Shown one piece after another: positions 1-8,762 of a DNA stretch of 64,000 nt. The DNA is from Kovacikia minuta CCNUW1 (lineage in GTDB: Bacteria; Cyanobacteriota; Cyanobacteriia; Leptolyngbyales; Leptolyngbyaceae), in assembly GCF_020091585.1 (NCBI RefSeq), contig NZ_CP083582.1, positions 2,232,001 through 2,296,000 of the forward strand, given 5' to 3'. Under the pieces are notes generated by a model. The model was not told the DNA's origin, did no database searches, and saw only the letters and a program-made list of their open reading frames with translations. Both the position numbers and the translations under genes were made by a program. Positions within the stretch are counted from its first letter, which is position 1. Each line of letters begins with the position of its first letter.

Positions 1-2
1 AA

Positions 3-1097
3 CAAAGCTTTGATCCAAAACACTTAGAGCAAACCGATACCATCCGGATTCTGATTGCCACAGACGTTTTGGCAGAGGGGATTAACCTACACCGTGCGAA
101 TGTGGTGGTTAACTATGACCTGCCCTGGAACCCCACACGGGTATTGCAGCGGGTGGGACGGGTAAATCGGGTCGGTACGGTGCATGAGCAGGTTTATATT
201 TTTAACTGCTTCCCAACGGCACAGTCGGAAGCTCAACTGGGGTTGGAAGAGAATATCATTGCTAAGCTTCAAGCCTTCCACGACACCTTAGGGGAAGATG
301 CGAAGTACCTGAGTGATGAGGAAGAGGTCACAACCCATGAGTTATTTGGCGATCGCCTCTATCGCACATTAAATCAGCGAGAAAGCTACGATCGCGAACC
401 AGAAGCTGATGAACGGTCAGAGTTGGAATATTTGCAATTGTTGCGCCAGATCCGCGATCGCCAGCCGGATCTGTTTGACAAAATCAAAAAGTTACCCCGC
501 AAAGCACGTACCGCCCAGCGATGGAACGGGTCACCCCAGTTGGAACAGGATCAGGTATTGACCTTCTTTCGGCAGGGAGCCTTAAAGAAATTTTTCCGAT
601 CGGATGGAACAGCCGCTCAAGAATTAGACTTCTTTCAAGCCGTTGATTGGTTGGAGTGCGAACCCGACACGCCGAAGCACCCCATTCCTAAACGCTACTA
701 CGATCTGCTGCAACAGAATAAAGATGCTTTTCTATCCCTGAATGACACCGCAGACGTGGCACCTGCAATCAGTCGGGGTGGCAGTAGCTATGACACATTT
801 GTGATTCAGTGTTTGAAAGCTAAGGAAATTCGCAAGTTTCAAGGTTTTACCGACGAAGACGAGGATTTTCTAAAAGCGGTGCGTCTTGCCTTTGAGGAGG
901 GTAAAATTCCGAAGCAAACGGCTAAAAAAGTGCAACAGACCCTGAAGCCGATCGCGGGAGATCCTCTAAAGCTCCTGAGTGCGCTAAAGAAGACGGTGCC
1001 CATGAATCTACTGGTGGAATCAGAACCGCAAATGGTTCACCAGTGGGGCAGCAGTCGAGAGGTGGTGCTGTCGGAATTTTTTTATCCAAATCTTTGA
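3..1097 (+). CDS. Superfamily 2 (SNF2-like) helicase, C-terminal part, 5' end outside window
   Basis: The reading frame is open from the window edge, so only the C-terminal portion is present. Helicase motif V (ATDVLAEGINL) lies at about 54-86 and motif VI (QRVGRVNRVG) at about 147-176; together they identify the second RecA-like domain of a superfamily 2 ATPase. The remaining roughly 280 residues are a charged tail that I do not recognise. The helicase stops 30 bp before an Eco57I-type methylase on the same strand, and an AAA ATPase follows, which points to a restriction or anti-phage role such as DNA translocation (inference from context). Helicase plus methylase pairs occur in DISARM and in type I/III-like systems, but the subtype cannot be assigned here. 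Confidence 0.85.
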   Translation, partial: QSFDPKHLEQTDTIRILIATDVLAEGINLHRANVVVNYDLPWNPTRVLQRVGRVNRVGTVHEQVYIFNCFPTAQSEAQLGLEENIIAKLQAFHDTLGEDAKYLSDEEEVTTHELFGDRLYRTLNQRESYDREPEADERSELEYLQLLRQIRDRQPDLFDKIKKLPRKARTAQRWNGSPQLEQDQVLTFFRQGALKKFFRSDGTAAQELDFFQAVDWLECEPDTPKHPIPKRYYDLLQQNKDAFLSLNDTADVAPAISRGGSSYDTFVIQCLKAKEIRKFQGFTDEDEDFLKAVRLAFEEGKIPKQTAKKVQQTLKPIAGDPLKLLSALKKTVPMNLLVESEPQMVHQWGSSREVVLSEFFYPNL

Positions 1098-3047
1098 TTG
1101 GTGTGGGTCATAGGGAGGGATTAAGCAATGGAGAAGTCGATCGCCATTAAATTGCTGAGTGATACCTTGCAAAAGCCCTTTGATGAGGCACAGTTTCGGC
1201 AATTTGCCCGCAATCTGGTTAATGACCTGGATGAATCAAAGGCATTTCAAGCCCAAGGTAACTATATTAAGGATGCCTACAAGCATCAGGTGCGGCAGTA
1301 TAAGCGCATTGGGCAGTATGTCGATCCCGACGAAAACACTATTGATGTCTTAGTGGTGCGGTTGCAGCGGACTACGTCCCTGGATCGGGCACGCACCATG
1401 CAGCGCAACTTTATTGCCCAATACCTGCAAGATCGCGATCAAAAAGAGGCGGCGTTGGTTGCCTACACCACCGATGGATCACCCGATTGGCGATTTTCGC
1501 TTGTCCGGTTAGACTATCGCCTGGAAGTTCAGGCAGATGGCAGTTATAAGCCCAGGAAAGAGGTTACAGCAGCACGACGATCGTCCTTTCTGGTGGGGCA
1601 AACGGAACCGAATCACACGGCGCAGCAGCAGTTATTGCCGCTGTTATTGAACGATCGCCAGAATCCCACGCTGGATGAATTAGAAGCGGCGTTCAATATT
1701 GAGTCGGTCACGAAGGAATTTTTTGAGCGATACAAAAGTCTGTTTCTCCAGGTGCGGGATGAGGTCGAAACCCTACTTCAGACTGATCCGGTCATCGCTA
1801 CTGACTTTACTCAGAAACAGATTGATCCTGCCAATTTTGCCAAAAAGCTGTTGGGGCAAATCGTCTTTCTGTATTTTCTGCAAAAGAAAGGCTGGTTGGG
1901 GGTGGAGCCGGGGCACCCCTGGGGCAGTGGGGCTAAGGATTTTCTGCGGCGCTTGTTTGATAGGGAAAATGTGCAGTATGACAACTTCTTTAACGATGTG
2001 CTGGAGCCATTGTTTTATCACGCTTTAGCCGTCGATCTCGGCAGCGAAGCCCTGTATGAATTACCCGGATGTCAGCAGCCCTGCAAGATCCCGTTTTTGA
2101 ATGGGGGCTTGTTTGAACCGATCGGTGGTTATGACTGGCAGACCACGAATGTTTTAATTGCCAACGACACGATTCAAAAAGTTCTGGATACCTTTGACCT
2201 GTATAACTTCACGGTGCGGGAAGATGAGCCGCTGGATAAGGAAGTGGCGGTCGATCCGGAGATGTTGGGGAAGGTGTTTGAGAATTTGCTGGAGGTGAAA
2301 GATCGCAAATCCAAGGGTGCCTTCTACACACCCCGCGAGATTGTGCATTATATGTGCCAGGAAAGTTTGATTAACTATCTGGACACAACCATCAATCGGC
2401 AGTCTGTAGAGATCGTATCGCCTCAAGCCCAGCAGACCAGCCTGTTTAACACGCCAACATCAGGTCAAATTCCTCTCACCCAAGAAGAATATTGTGAGCA
2501 GGTGCCCCGTGGGGATCTGGAACGGTTGATTCGGCTGGGGGAGCGGGCGATCGAGAATGATGCCGTGGTGGTGCAAAAGGGTACAGAAACCTCAACCTAT
2601 CAGTTTCAGGTGCCAGAGTCGGTGCGAACCTACGCAACGGAGATTGATCGGGCATTGGCAGAGATCAAAATCTGCGATCCGGCGATCGGTTCTGGGGCGT
2701 TTCCGGTGGGGATGATGCAGGAGATCGTTAAGGTGCGGGGAGTACTGACGACCTATTTGCCCGATGAGGGCAGATCCGCCTATGCTTTCAAACGCCATGC
2801 CATCCAGTCCTCAATCTACGGTGTGGACATTGACCCCGGTGCGGTGGATATTGCCAAATTGCGGCTGTGGCTGTCGCTGGTAGTGGATGAGGAAGACTAC
2901 ACCCGCATCAAACCGTTGCCCAACCTGGATTACAAAATTGTTTGTGGCAACTCGTTGCTGGGGGTTGATCAGCGAGGAGAGGTGAAACAATATCAAGGCA
3001 ATGTGCTGAATTATCAGCAATTAGAGCAGCTTGATCAATTAATCCCT

Positions 3048-3575
3048 GGCGGGTCAATTCCTCGCCGCTCTGCGGCGTAAAATGCAGGGATGAGCGAGTA
3101 CATCCACAAAAGACATAACGTTACAGTTTTGCTTTATCACTTAGTGTTTCCAGCGAAGTATCGACGGGCTGTGTTCGACGAACAGGTGGATGCAGTCTTG
3201 CGAGAAGTGTGTCTAGAAATTGAGAAGCGTTACGAGATCAAGTTTATGGAGATTGGGGTGGACAAAGACCATGTGCATTTTTTGGTCCAGTCGGTGCCAA
3301 CCTACAGCGTGACTAAACTGGTGACGATAATCAAGAGCTTGACAGCGCGCGAAGTGTTCAAACGCTGCCCTCAAGTGAAACAGCAGTTATGGGGTGGAGA
3401 GTTTTGGAGTGACGGTTATTTTGCGAGTACGGTGGGCAAACACGGAGATGAAGGCATGATTGCGAAATACGTCAAAAACCAGGGCAATGACTATCTCCAA
3501 TTACACAGAGATGAGCAACTTGCTCTTTTTTGATTCTGATACCCCGTCCGCTTGCGGCGGGGTAGTTCATTGCTC
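3048..3575 (+). mobile_element. IS200/IS605-family insertion (tnpA only)
   Basis: The element contains a single Y1 transposase gene and no tnpB, which is IS200-like. Its ends carry subterminal hairpins instead of inverted repeats. The left hairpin is CGCCGC-TCT-GCGGCG at 3063-3077. The right hairpin at 3540-3564 pairs TACCCCG with CGGGGTA and CCGC with GCGG, with a bulged T. No target duplication is visible, as expected for this family. The exact tips are uncertain by about 10 bp. It interrupts the methylase gene. Confidence 0.85.
3090..3533 (+). CDS. tnpA: IS200-type Y1 transposase TnpA
   Basis: A 147-residue protein of normal size for TnpA. It has the HUH metal-binding motif (DHVHFLV, about residues 59-65) and the catalytic tyrosine in IAKYVKNQG (about residue 127). 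These enzymes move single-stranded DNA by recognising the subterminal hairpins seen on either side. The frame is intact and all catalytic residues are present, so the element could still be active. The ATG at 3090 lies just after the left-end hairpin and has no clear ribosome binding site. Confidence 0.93.
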   Translation: MSEYIHKRHNVTVLLYHLVFPAKYRRAVFDEQVDAVLREVCLEIEKRYEIKFMEIGVDKDHVHFLVQSVPTYSVTKLVTIIKSLTAREVFKRCPQVKQQLWGGEFWSDGYFASTVGKHGDEGMIAKYVKNQGNDYLQLHRDEQLALF

Positions 3576-5591
3576 GTTTTTTTTGATGAAACCAATTCTG
3601 AACGTAAAACGCAGTTAAATCGGGAAATAAAATCTCTGATTCAAACCTTGACAGGTCGTGCTGACACCTTTGATTTTCGGATTTATTTTAGTGAAGTGTT
3701 CCGGAAAAATCATGGGTTTGATGTGGTGATTGGCAATCCGCCCTACGTGCGACAGGAACAGATTAAACACCTGAAAGACCAGCTTGAAAAGCGATACGAA
3801 TGCTATACAGGCACCGCCGATCTGTATATCTTTTTCTATGAACGAGGGCTGAATTTGCTGCGGGAACACGGTGTTTTAACCTACATTTCCTCAAACAAAT
3901 GGTTCCGAGCCGCCTATGGCAAAAAGTTACGCCAATTCATCACCCGTGAAACCCAACTCCAGCAAATTATTGACTTTGGTGATGCTCCTGTCTTTGCGGC
4001 CATTGCCTATCCCACCATTGTCATTACCCAGAAAGGTAAGCCCGAAACCCAAACCTTCCACGCCTTGAACTGGGAAATGGGGCAATCCATCAGCCAATTT
4101 GAAACCGTGGTGCAATCCCAATCCTTTACCATGCCCCAACAGGTACTCACCGCCGAGGGCTGGCAGTTTGCCGACACCACCGCCCTGAACCTGCTGGAAA
4201 AACTCCGCCAAGCCGGAACACCACTGGGTGAGTATGTGCAGAATCGGTTTTATTACGGGATTAAAACAGGTTTCAATGAAGCGTTTGTGGTGGATCGCCC
4301 CACCCGCGATCGCCTGATTGCCGAACATCCTTCCTCTGCCGAAGTCCTTAAACCCTTCCTGCGCGGACGCGATGTAAAACGGTGGTCTGTAGACTATGCT
4401 GATTTATATCTGATTAAAATTGAATCTTCAGAGAATAAGCAACATCCTTGGACTGGTAAAGCTAAGTCAGAAGCTGAACAAGTTTTTGCTCAAACCTATC
4501 CTGCAATTCATAATCGCTTTTCTCAAGCTGAATTAAGAGAAACATTAATTAAAAGATCCGATCAGGGTAGATTTTTCTGGGAACTTCGCTCTTGTGTCTA
4601 CTGGCAAGAGTTTGAGCGATCGAAGATTATTTATCCAGATATTTATGAACATCAAAGTTTTGCCGTTGATATTAATAATTTTTTCTCTGGAAATACTTGT
4701 TATTTTATCCCTACAAATGAGTTATGGCTGTGCGGATTATTAAATTCTAAAATTATTGAGTGGTTTTATAGGAATATTTCCAATAGTGTTCGGGGCGGTT
4801 ATTTAAGAGCATTCAGCAACTATATAAAGCAAATCCCCATTCCCCCAGCCTCCGATCGCGATAAGGCAGAAATTCAAGCCTTAGTTGGCTATGTTCTTTA
4901 TCTCACCGCACAGCTCAAAGATATTCCCAGTTATGGTGAAAACCTAATGACAGTTGCCGATGACAAACTGATGCTGAGCTACTTTGAGCAAATCATTGAT
5001 GCGGTTGTGATGGAGCTATATTTGCCCAATGAACTTCACACTCATGATAAATATTTCATGCGTCATCTACTGCAAGAAAATTTGCCTAGCTTAGATAAAA
5101 TTAAAAATGATAAAATGCCAACCCTCCGATCAATTTTTCAACGTTTATTTGATCGGGAACATCCGATTAGAGAGGGAATTTTTTTCTTGGATAGTGTTCC
5201 TATTGTGCGAACCATCCGAGGGCTGAAACGAGAATCACCAAAATCTCACTCAAACATTTCCGAGCCTTCTATGCAGAGCATGAGATCGACTTAGGGAAAA
5301 AAGGTCGAAACCTACTGATTTATGGAGAAAATGGCAGCGGCAAGTCCTCCTTACTCAAAGCGATCGAACTATTTATCGACTCCCATGTGTAAAATATTGC
5401 TTTTGCTACCCACCGCAATTTTTTTGCTAATGAATCAGATGGTGGCTATATTAAGATTTCGATGCGCTCTAGCCCGCAAGATCCTGAAATAACCTATGAG
5501 TGGTCAGATACCACACGCGAAACCCATGCTTCTGTAATTCTGGATGCATCAAAAACAAGGGGTAGTTTAGATTATAAATCACTACTAGAAA

Positions 5592-6678
5592 CGCCAATTC
5601 AAATCTGAAGTGCACCACCTCTAGAAGCTTCCCCTAGAGGGACTCAAAAGGGTAACCTGGCATTTATCACAACAACAGGAAACCCTAATGAGCTATACGC
5701 AGCTTAGCGCAGATGAGCGCCTGGAACTCTATCGATTGAGACAAAGGGGTGATTTGTCCCTGCGGGCAATTGCCATTCGAATGGGACGTTCCCACAGCAC
5801 CATTTCTCGTGAACTCAAACGCAACCAAAGCTCAGAGCAGATCTATCTACCGGACTTGGCTCAAGCTCAGCAGCACGTTCGTCGGCAGCAGTCCAAGCAA
5901 CCGTTTGTGGGCATCTCTGAGGGTTGTTTGGCGAGGGTGAAAGCGCAACTTCGGCAGTACCATAGCCCGCAACAGATTGCCGGTTCACTCAAGCTCAAAG
6001 GACTGGAGTGGGTGAGCCATGAGACCATCTATCAGATGATTTATCACAACTATGCCGATATGGGTGCCTATCGTGGCTATTTACGGCACTCTCACATCCG
6101 ACGGCAGCATCGGAGCGCCAAGCGACAGAAACGAGGATTGATTCCCAATCGAGTTGGGATTGAACACAGACCTGTGATTGCAGAACAAAAGAGTGAAATT
6201 GGGCATTGGGAAGGCGATACGATCGTCGGGGGTAATCATTTGGGAGCGATTGCGACGCATGTAGACAAAGCCTCAAAGTTTCTGGTTGCACGAGTGATGA
6301 AAGACCGAACAGCAGGGGAGATGAACCGTGTCAGTATTGCAGCGTTTGAGTCGATTCCAAAAGAGCGACGTAAGACGATGACGTTTGATAATGGCAAGGA
6401 GTTTAGCAAGCATGAGCAACTAACAGCGAGGTTGGGAGTGCAATGTTATTTTGCCAATCCATATCATTCTTGGGAACGTGGGTTGAATGAGCATACGAAT
6501 GGATTGATTCGACAGTTTTTCCCAAAAGGAACGAATTTTAGAATCGTCAAGCAAGATGAAGTCGATCAAGTAGTTGAATTGATTAATCATCGACCGAGAC
6601 AATCGTTAGGTTATCGAACTCCTCATGAGGTATTCTGGGGTCAGTCAGGTGATGGTGCACTTCAGATTTGAATTGGCG
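5592..6678 (+). mobile_element. IS30-family insertion sequence
   Basis: The element is about 1.09 kb. The same 26-bp sequence is found in inverted orientation at both ends (5592-5617 and 6653-6678), with no mismatch and core AATTCAAATCTGAAGTGC. It surrounds one DDE transposase gene. The perfect repeats and intact transposase suggest recent arrival. The outermost bases may be part of a short target duplication that I cannot separate from the repeat. It interrupts the AAA ATPase gene. Confidence 0.9.
5688..6671 (+). CDS. IS30-family DDE transposase
   Basis: A 327-residue protein of normal family length. An N-terminal helix-turn-helix (residues about 5-50, with RAIAIRMGRSHSTISRE) is followed by the rve-like catalytic core. 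The DDE triad is visible as GHWEGDTIVG, MTFDNGKEF and ERGLNEHTNGLIR. The stop codon lies inside the right inverted repeat region, which is common in this family. The frame is intact. Confidence 0.95.
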   Translation: MSYTQLSADERLELYRLRQRGDLSLRAIAIRMGRSHSTISRELKRNQSSEQIYLPDLAQAQQHVRRQQSKQPFVGISEGCLARVKAQLRQYHSPQQIAGSLKLKGLEWVSHETIYQMIYHNYADMGAYRGYLRHSHIRRQHRSAKRQKRGLIPNRVGIEHRPVIAEQKSEIGHWEGDTIVGGNHLGAIATHVDKASKFLVARVMKDRTAGEMNRVSIAAFESIPKERRKTMTFDNGKEFSKHEQLTARLGVQCYFANPYHSWERGLNEHTNGLIRQFFPKGTNFRIVKQDEVDQVVELINHRPRQSLGYRTPHEVFWGQSGDGALQI

Positions 6679-7759
6679 AAATTTACTTTCTCCATCCTAA
6701 AGATTGCGAAATCAATTTATTTAACCTGCTGATTAATACTATTCTCAGCAACAGCATTAATACCCTAACTAATCAACGCTTTAGTGAAGAATGGTCAGAA
6801 ATTAAACAATATATTCCTCGCAGCTCAAGGCATACTCGCAAGGTTCAAGAACTCGAAGCAAGACTTGATGATTTCAATGTAGGGTTGAGCAGTATCTTAC
6901 ATCAACTGAAAGCTGAAGCCTCCGATATTCTTAACTGCTTTGAGTATCCAATCATCCTTGATTTTACCTTTCAAGGCGTTATTCTCGATCTTGAAAATAA
7001 GTGCTTAAGCGGCAATGAAATCATTTTGCGCGTTGAATTCCGAAACACCCATTTTCAATTAGCCCATCAATTTCTGAATGAAGCTAAACTCTCAGCAATT
7101 TCTCTTTCTATTTACTTAGCTGCTTTGCGAGTTAACCCTAGCAGTGACTTAAAAGTTTTGGTGCTTGATGATGTATTAATTGGGCTAGATATGTCTAATC
7201 GCCTTCCTGTGATTGACATCATAAAAGCTAGATTTAGTGACTATCAAACCTTTGTCATGACCTACGACAAGGAATGGTATGAAATCCTCAAGCGAAACTT
7301 TAGCAATTGGAAAACCATTGAACTTTATGCAGGACATGGGATGGATTATGAAATACCAATTCTAGTTGAGAATCAGAAATACCTAGAGAAAGCTAAAGGT
7401 TATTTGCAAGCCAATGATTACAAAGCAGCAGCTATTTACCTGCGGACAGCTTTTGAAGTAAAAATCAAATGGTTCTGCGAAAAAGAGAATATTCCTATTA
7501 AGTATCGTGAGAAGCCCAAAGACCTAACAACCAATGATTTTTGGGAGCCAATTAAAAACGCTAGAAACTCAGATAATACTCCTAAATATATTGATGCAGC
7601 ATTAGCCTTCGATGTCGAGTTGTACCGCAGCTTTATCATGAATCCTCTTAGTCATGCTCAACTTGCGACCGCCCCCCGGCAGGAAATTCAAAACGCGATC
7701 GATACCGTGGAGAGGCTTGAAAATGTTCTTGATCAGCTTGTTATAGGGGGGCAATAAGC

Positions 7760-7936
7760 ATGACCTTAACTTCTGGATTAACTTTTGAGGTAGACAAAGC
7801 CCGCATCGAAACCCTCGTCCAGCGGTGCCTCACCGGCCAGGGGAAAGCCGCCCACGAAGCCGAAATTGATGCGATCGTTGCCCGTCTCTACAGCCTCACC
7901 GATGCAGAATTGCAGATCATTCGAGGTGAGCCATGA
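7760..7936 (+). CDS. Small protein, possible antitoxin partner of the PIN protein
   Basis: A 58-residue protein starting at ATG 7760 and overlapping the PIN gene by four bases (ATGA), so the two are probably translated together. The C-terminal half (AEIDAIVARLYSLTDAELQII) resembles the tail seen at the end of many Eco57I-type methylases; this is my impression and not a search result. No DNA-binding motif is evident. Position before a PIN gene suggests an antitoxin (inference). It is also possible that it is a leftover of the upstream restriction locus. Confidence 0.6.
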   Translation: MTLTSGLTFEVDKARIETLVQRCLTGQGKAAHEAEIDAIVARLYSLTDAELQIIRGEP

Positions 7937-8415
7937 CCCAGCCCTATGTCATTTATGCTGATGTCTGTTGCCTCAACCGCCCACTAGATGATTTGCAACA
8001 ATCTAGGGTCAAACTGGAAGCTGAAGCCATGCTGTCTATCCTCCAAAGATGCGAAGATCGAGAGTGGTCACTACTCAGCAGTGATGCCATTCGGTTTGAA
8101 ATCGCCAGAAACACCGATTCATCGAAACAGGAACAGCTAGAAGCCATCTTATCCATTGCTCAAACCCACCTTTCCTCCACTCCAGAAATTGAAGCTCATG
8201 CTCAGGAGTTGATGCAGCTAGGATTTAAGTTCTATGATGCCTTGCATCTGGCATTTGCCCAATCAGCGTCCGTCGATATTTTCCTGACCACCGACGATCG
8301 CCTGCTGCGAAAAGCCAAGCAGTATCCTGAAATAGTGACTATCCCGGTTGAAAATCCAGTCGTTTGGTTAATGAAACTATTACAAGAGGAAAACACAAAC
8401 CATGAAACAAGCTGA
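7933..8415 (+). CDS. PIN-domain ribonuclease (VapC-like toxin)
   Basis: A 160-residue protein. The four acidic residues of a PIN nuclease can be placed: Asp in YADVCCLNRP (about residue 10), Glu in FEIAR (about 56), Asp in YDALHLAFA (about 98) and Asp in TTDDRLL (about 117). PIN toxins cut RNA and are usually held inactive by a small co-transcribed antitoxin. Here two candidate partners flank it, with a 4-bp overlap upstream and a 14-bp overlap downstream, so the three genes form one tightly packed unit. The frame is complete. Confidence 0.85.
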   Translation: MTQPYVIYADVCCLNRPLDDLQQSRVKLEAEAMLSILQRCEDREWSLLSSDAIRFEIARNTDSSKQEQLEAILSIAQTHLSSTPEIEAHAQELMQLGFKFYDALHLAFAQSASVDIFLTTDDRLLRKAKQYPEIVTIPVENPVVWLMKLLQEENTNHETS

Positions 8416-8608
8416 AATTAGAAAAAATGGCTACAAAGCCCTGATTGATTCGCTCGGAGTCGTTGGTATGTTGCGCTTTCTTCAGCAACTCGAAATTGGC
8501 AGCGGTGATTACACTCTGGAGCGGCATCAAGCCAGCGAACCCACCCTCGAAGAATTTCGACAGTTTGCCAATACAGTCTCTACGCCTAAATCTACTCCAT
8601 CTGCATGA
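8402..8608 (+). CDS. Small cyanobacterial protein linked to PIN gene
   Basis: A 68-residue protein with the pattern MKQAEIRKNGYKALIDSLG, an R-F-L-Q-Q segment and GSGDYTLERH. Small proteins of this kind are often found beside PIN genes in cyanobacteria (from memory). It overlaps the end of the PIN gene by 14 bp and so is probably co-translated. It may be the cognate antitoxin; no DNA-binding motif is visible. Confidence 0.65.
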   Translation: MKQAEIRKNGYKALIDSLGVVGMLRFLQQLEIGSGDYTLERHQASEPTLEEFRQFANTVSTPKSTPSA

Positions 8609-8762
8609 CCAGAAAATTGCCAAGCTTAACTCGGCTTGACAGGAAGTTGTAGCGATCGCGGTTGTAGGTTGTCCAAGAGAGCTGTCTAACAACCGCATGC
8701 ACCGGAACGGTAAGGCGATCGGTTGAATTGCAAAGCTTATCTATACCCGGTGAGCGCAAACA

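Larger units (their letters stand above)
1128..5294 (+). pseudogene. Eco57I-type N6-adenine DNA methylase, interrupted by an IS200-type element
   Basis: Two fragments of one gene lie at 1128-3080 and from about 3570 to 5294. The first carries the FYTPREIVHYM motif (about residue 400) and the SAM-binding motif DPAIGSGAFP (about residue 517). The second carries the adenine-methylase catalytic motif NPPY (VIGNPPYVRQ). Without the insert the protein would be about 1210 residues, the usual size of a large methylase or type IIG-like enzyme with a C-terminal recognition region; I see no obvious nuclease motif. A GGAGG-like site precedes the ATG at 1128. Both fragments are in the same frame modulo 3, so precise loss of the insert could restore the gene. 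As it stands, motif I and motif IV are on separate polypeptides. The 3' end overlaps the ATPase remnant. Confidence 0.88.
5228..7757 (+). pseudogene. SMC/RecF-like AAA ATPase, third gene of the defence-like locus, multiply broken
   Basis: Three fragments belong to one ATPase. From about 5228 the frame reads TRITKISLKHFRAF and then a Walker A motif (GENGSGKSS) near 5321-5350. The natural start appears to be an ACG codon at 5228, probably a mutated ATG (inference; homologues of this type begin with M-R-I-x-K-I). A TAA stop at about 5389 interrupts the frame, which stays open and protein-like on the far side until about 5600. An IS30 element follows. After it the gene resumes at about 6679 and runs to 7757; the last 290 residues from 6885 are still open and contain the Walker B segment (LKVLVLDDVLIGLD). 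The ATPase is unlikely to work. Confidence 0.85.
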
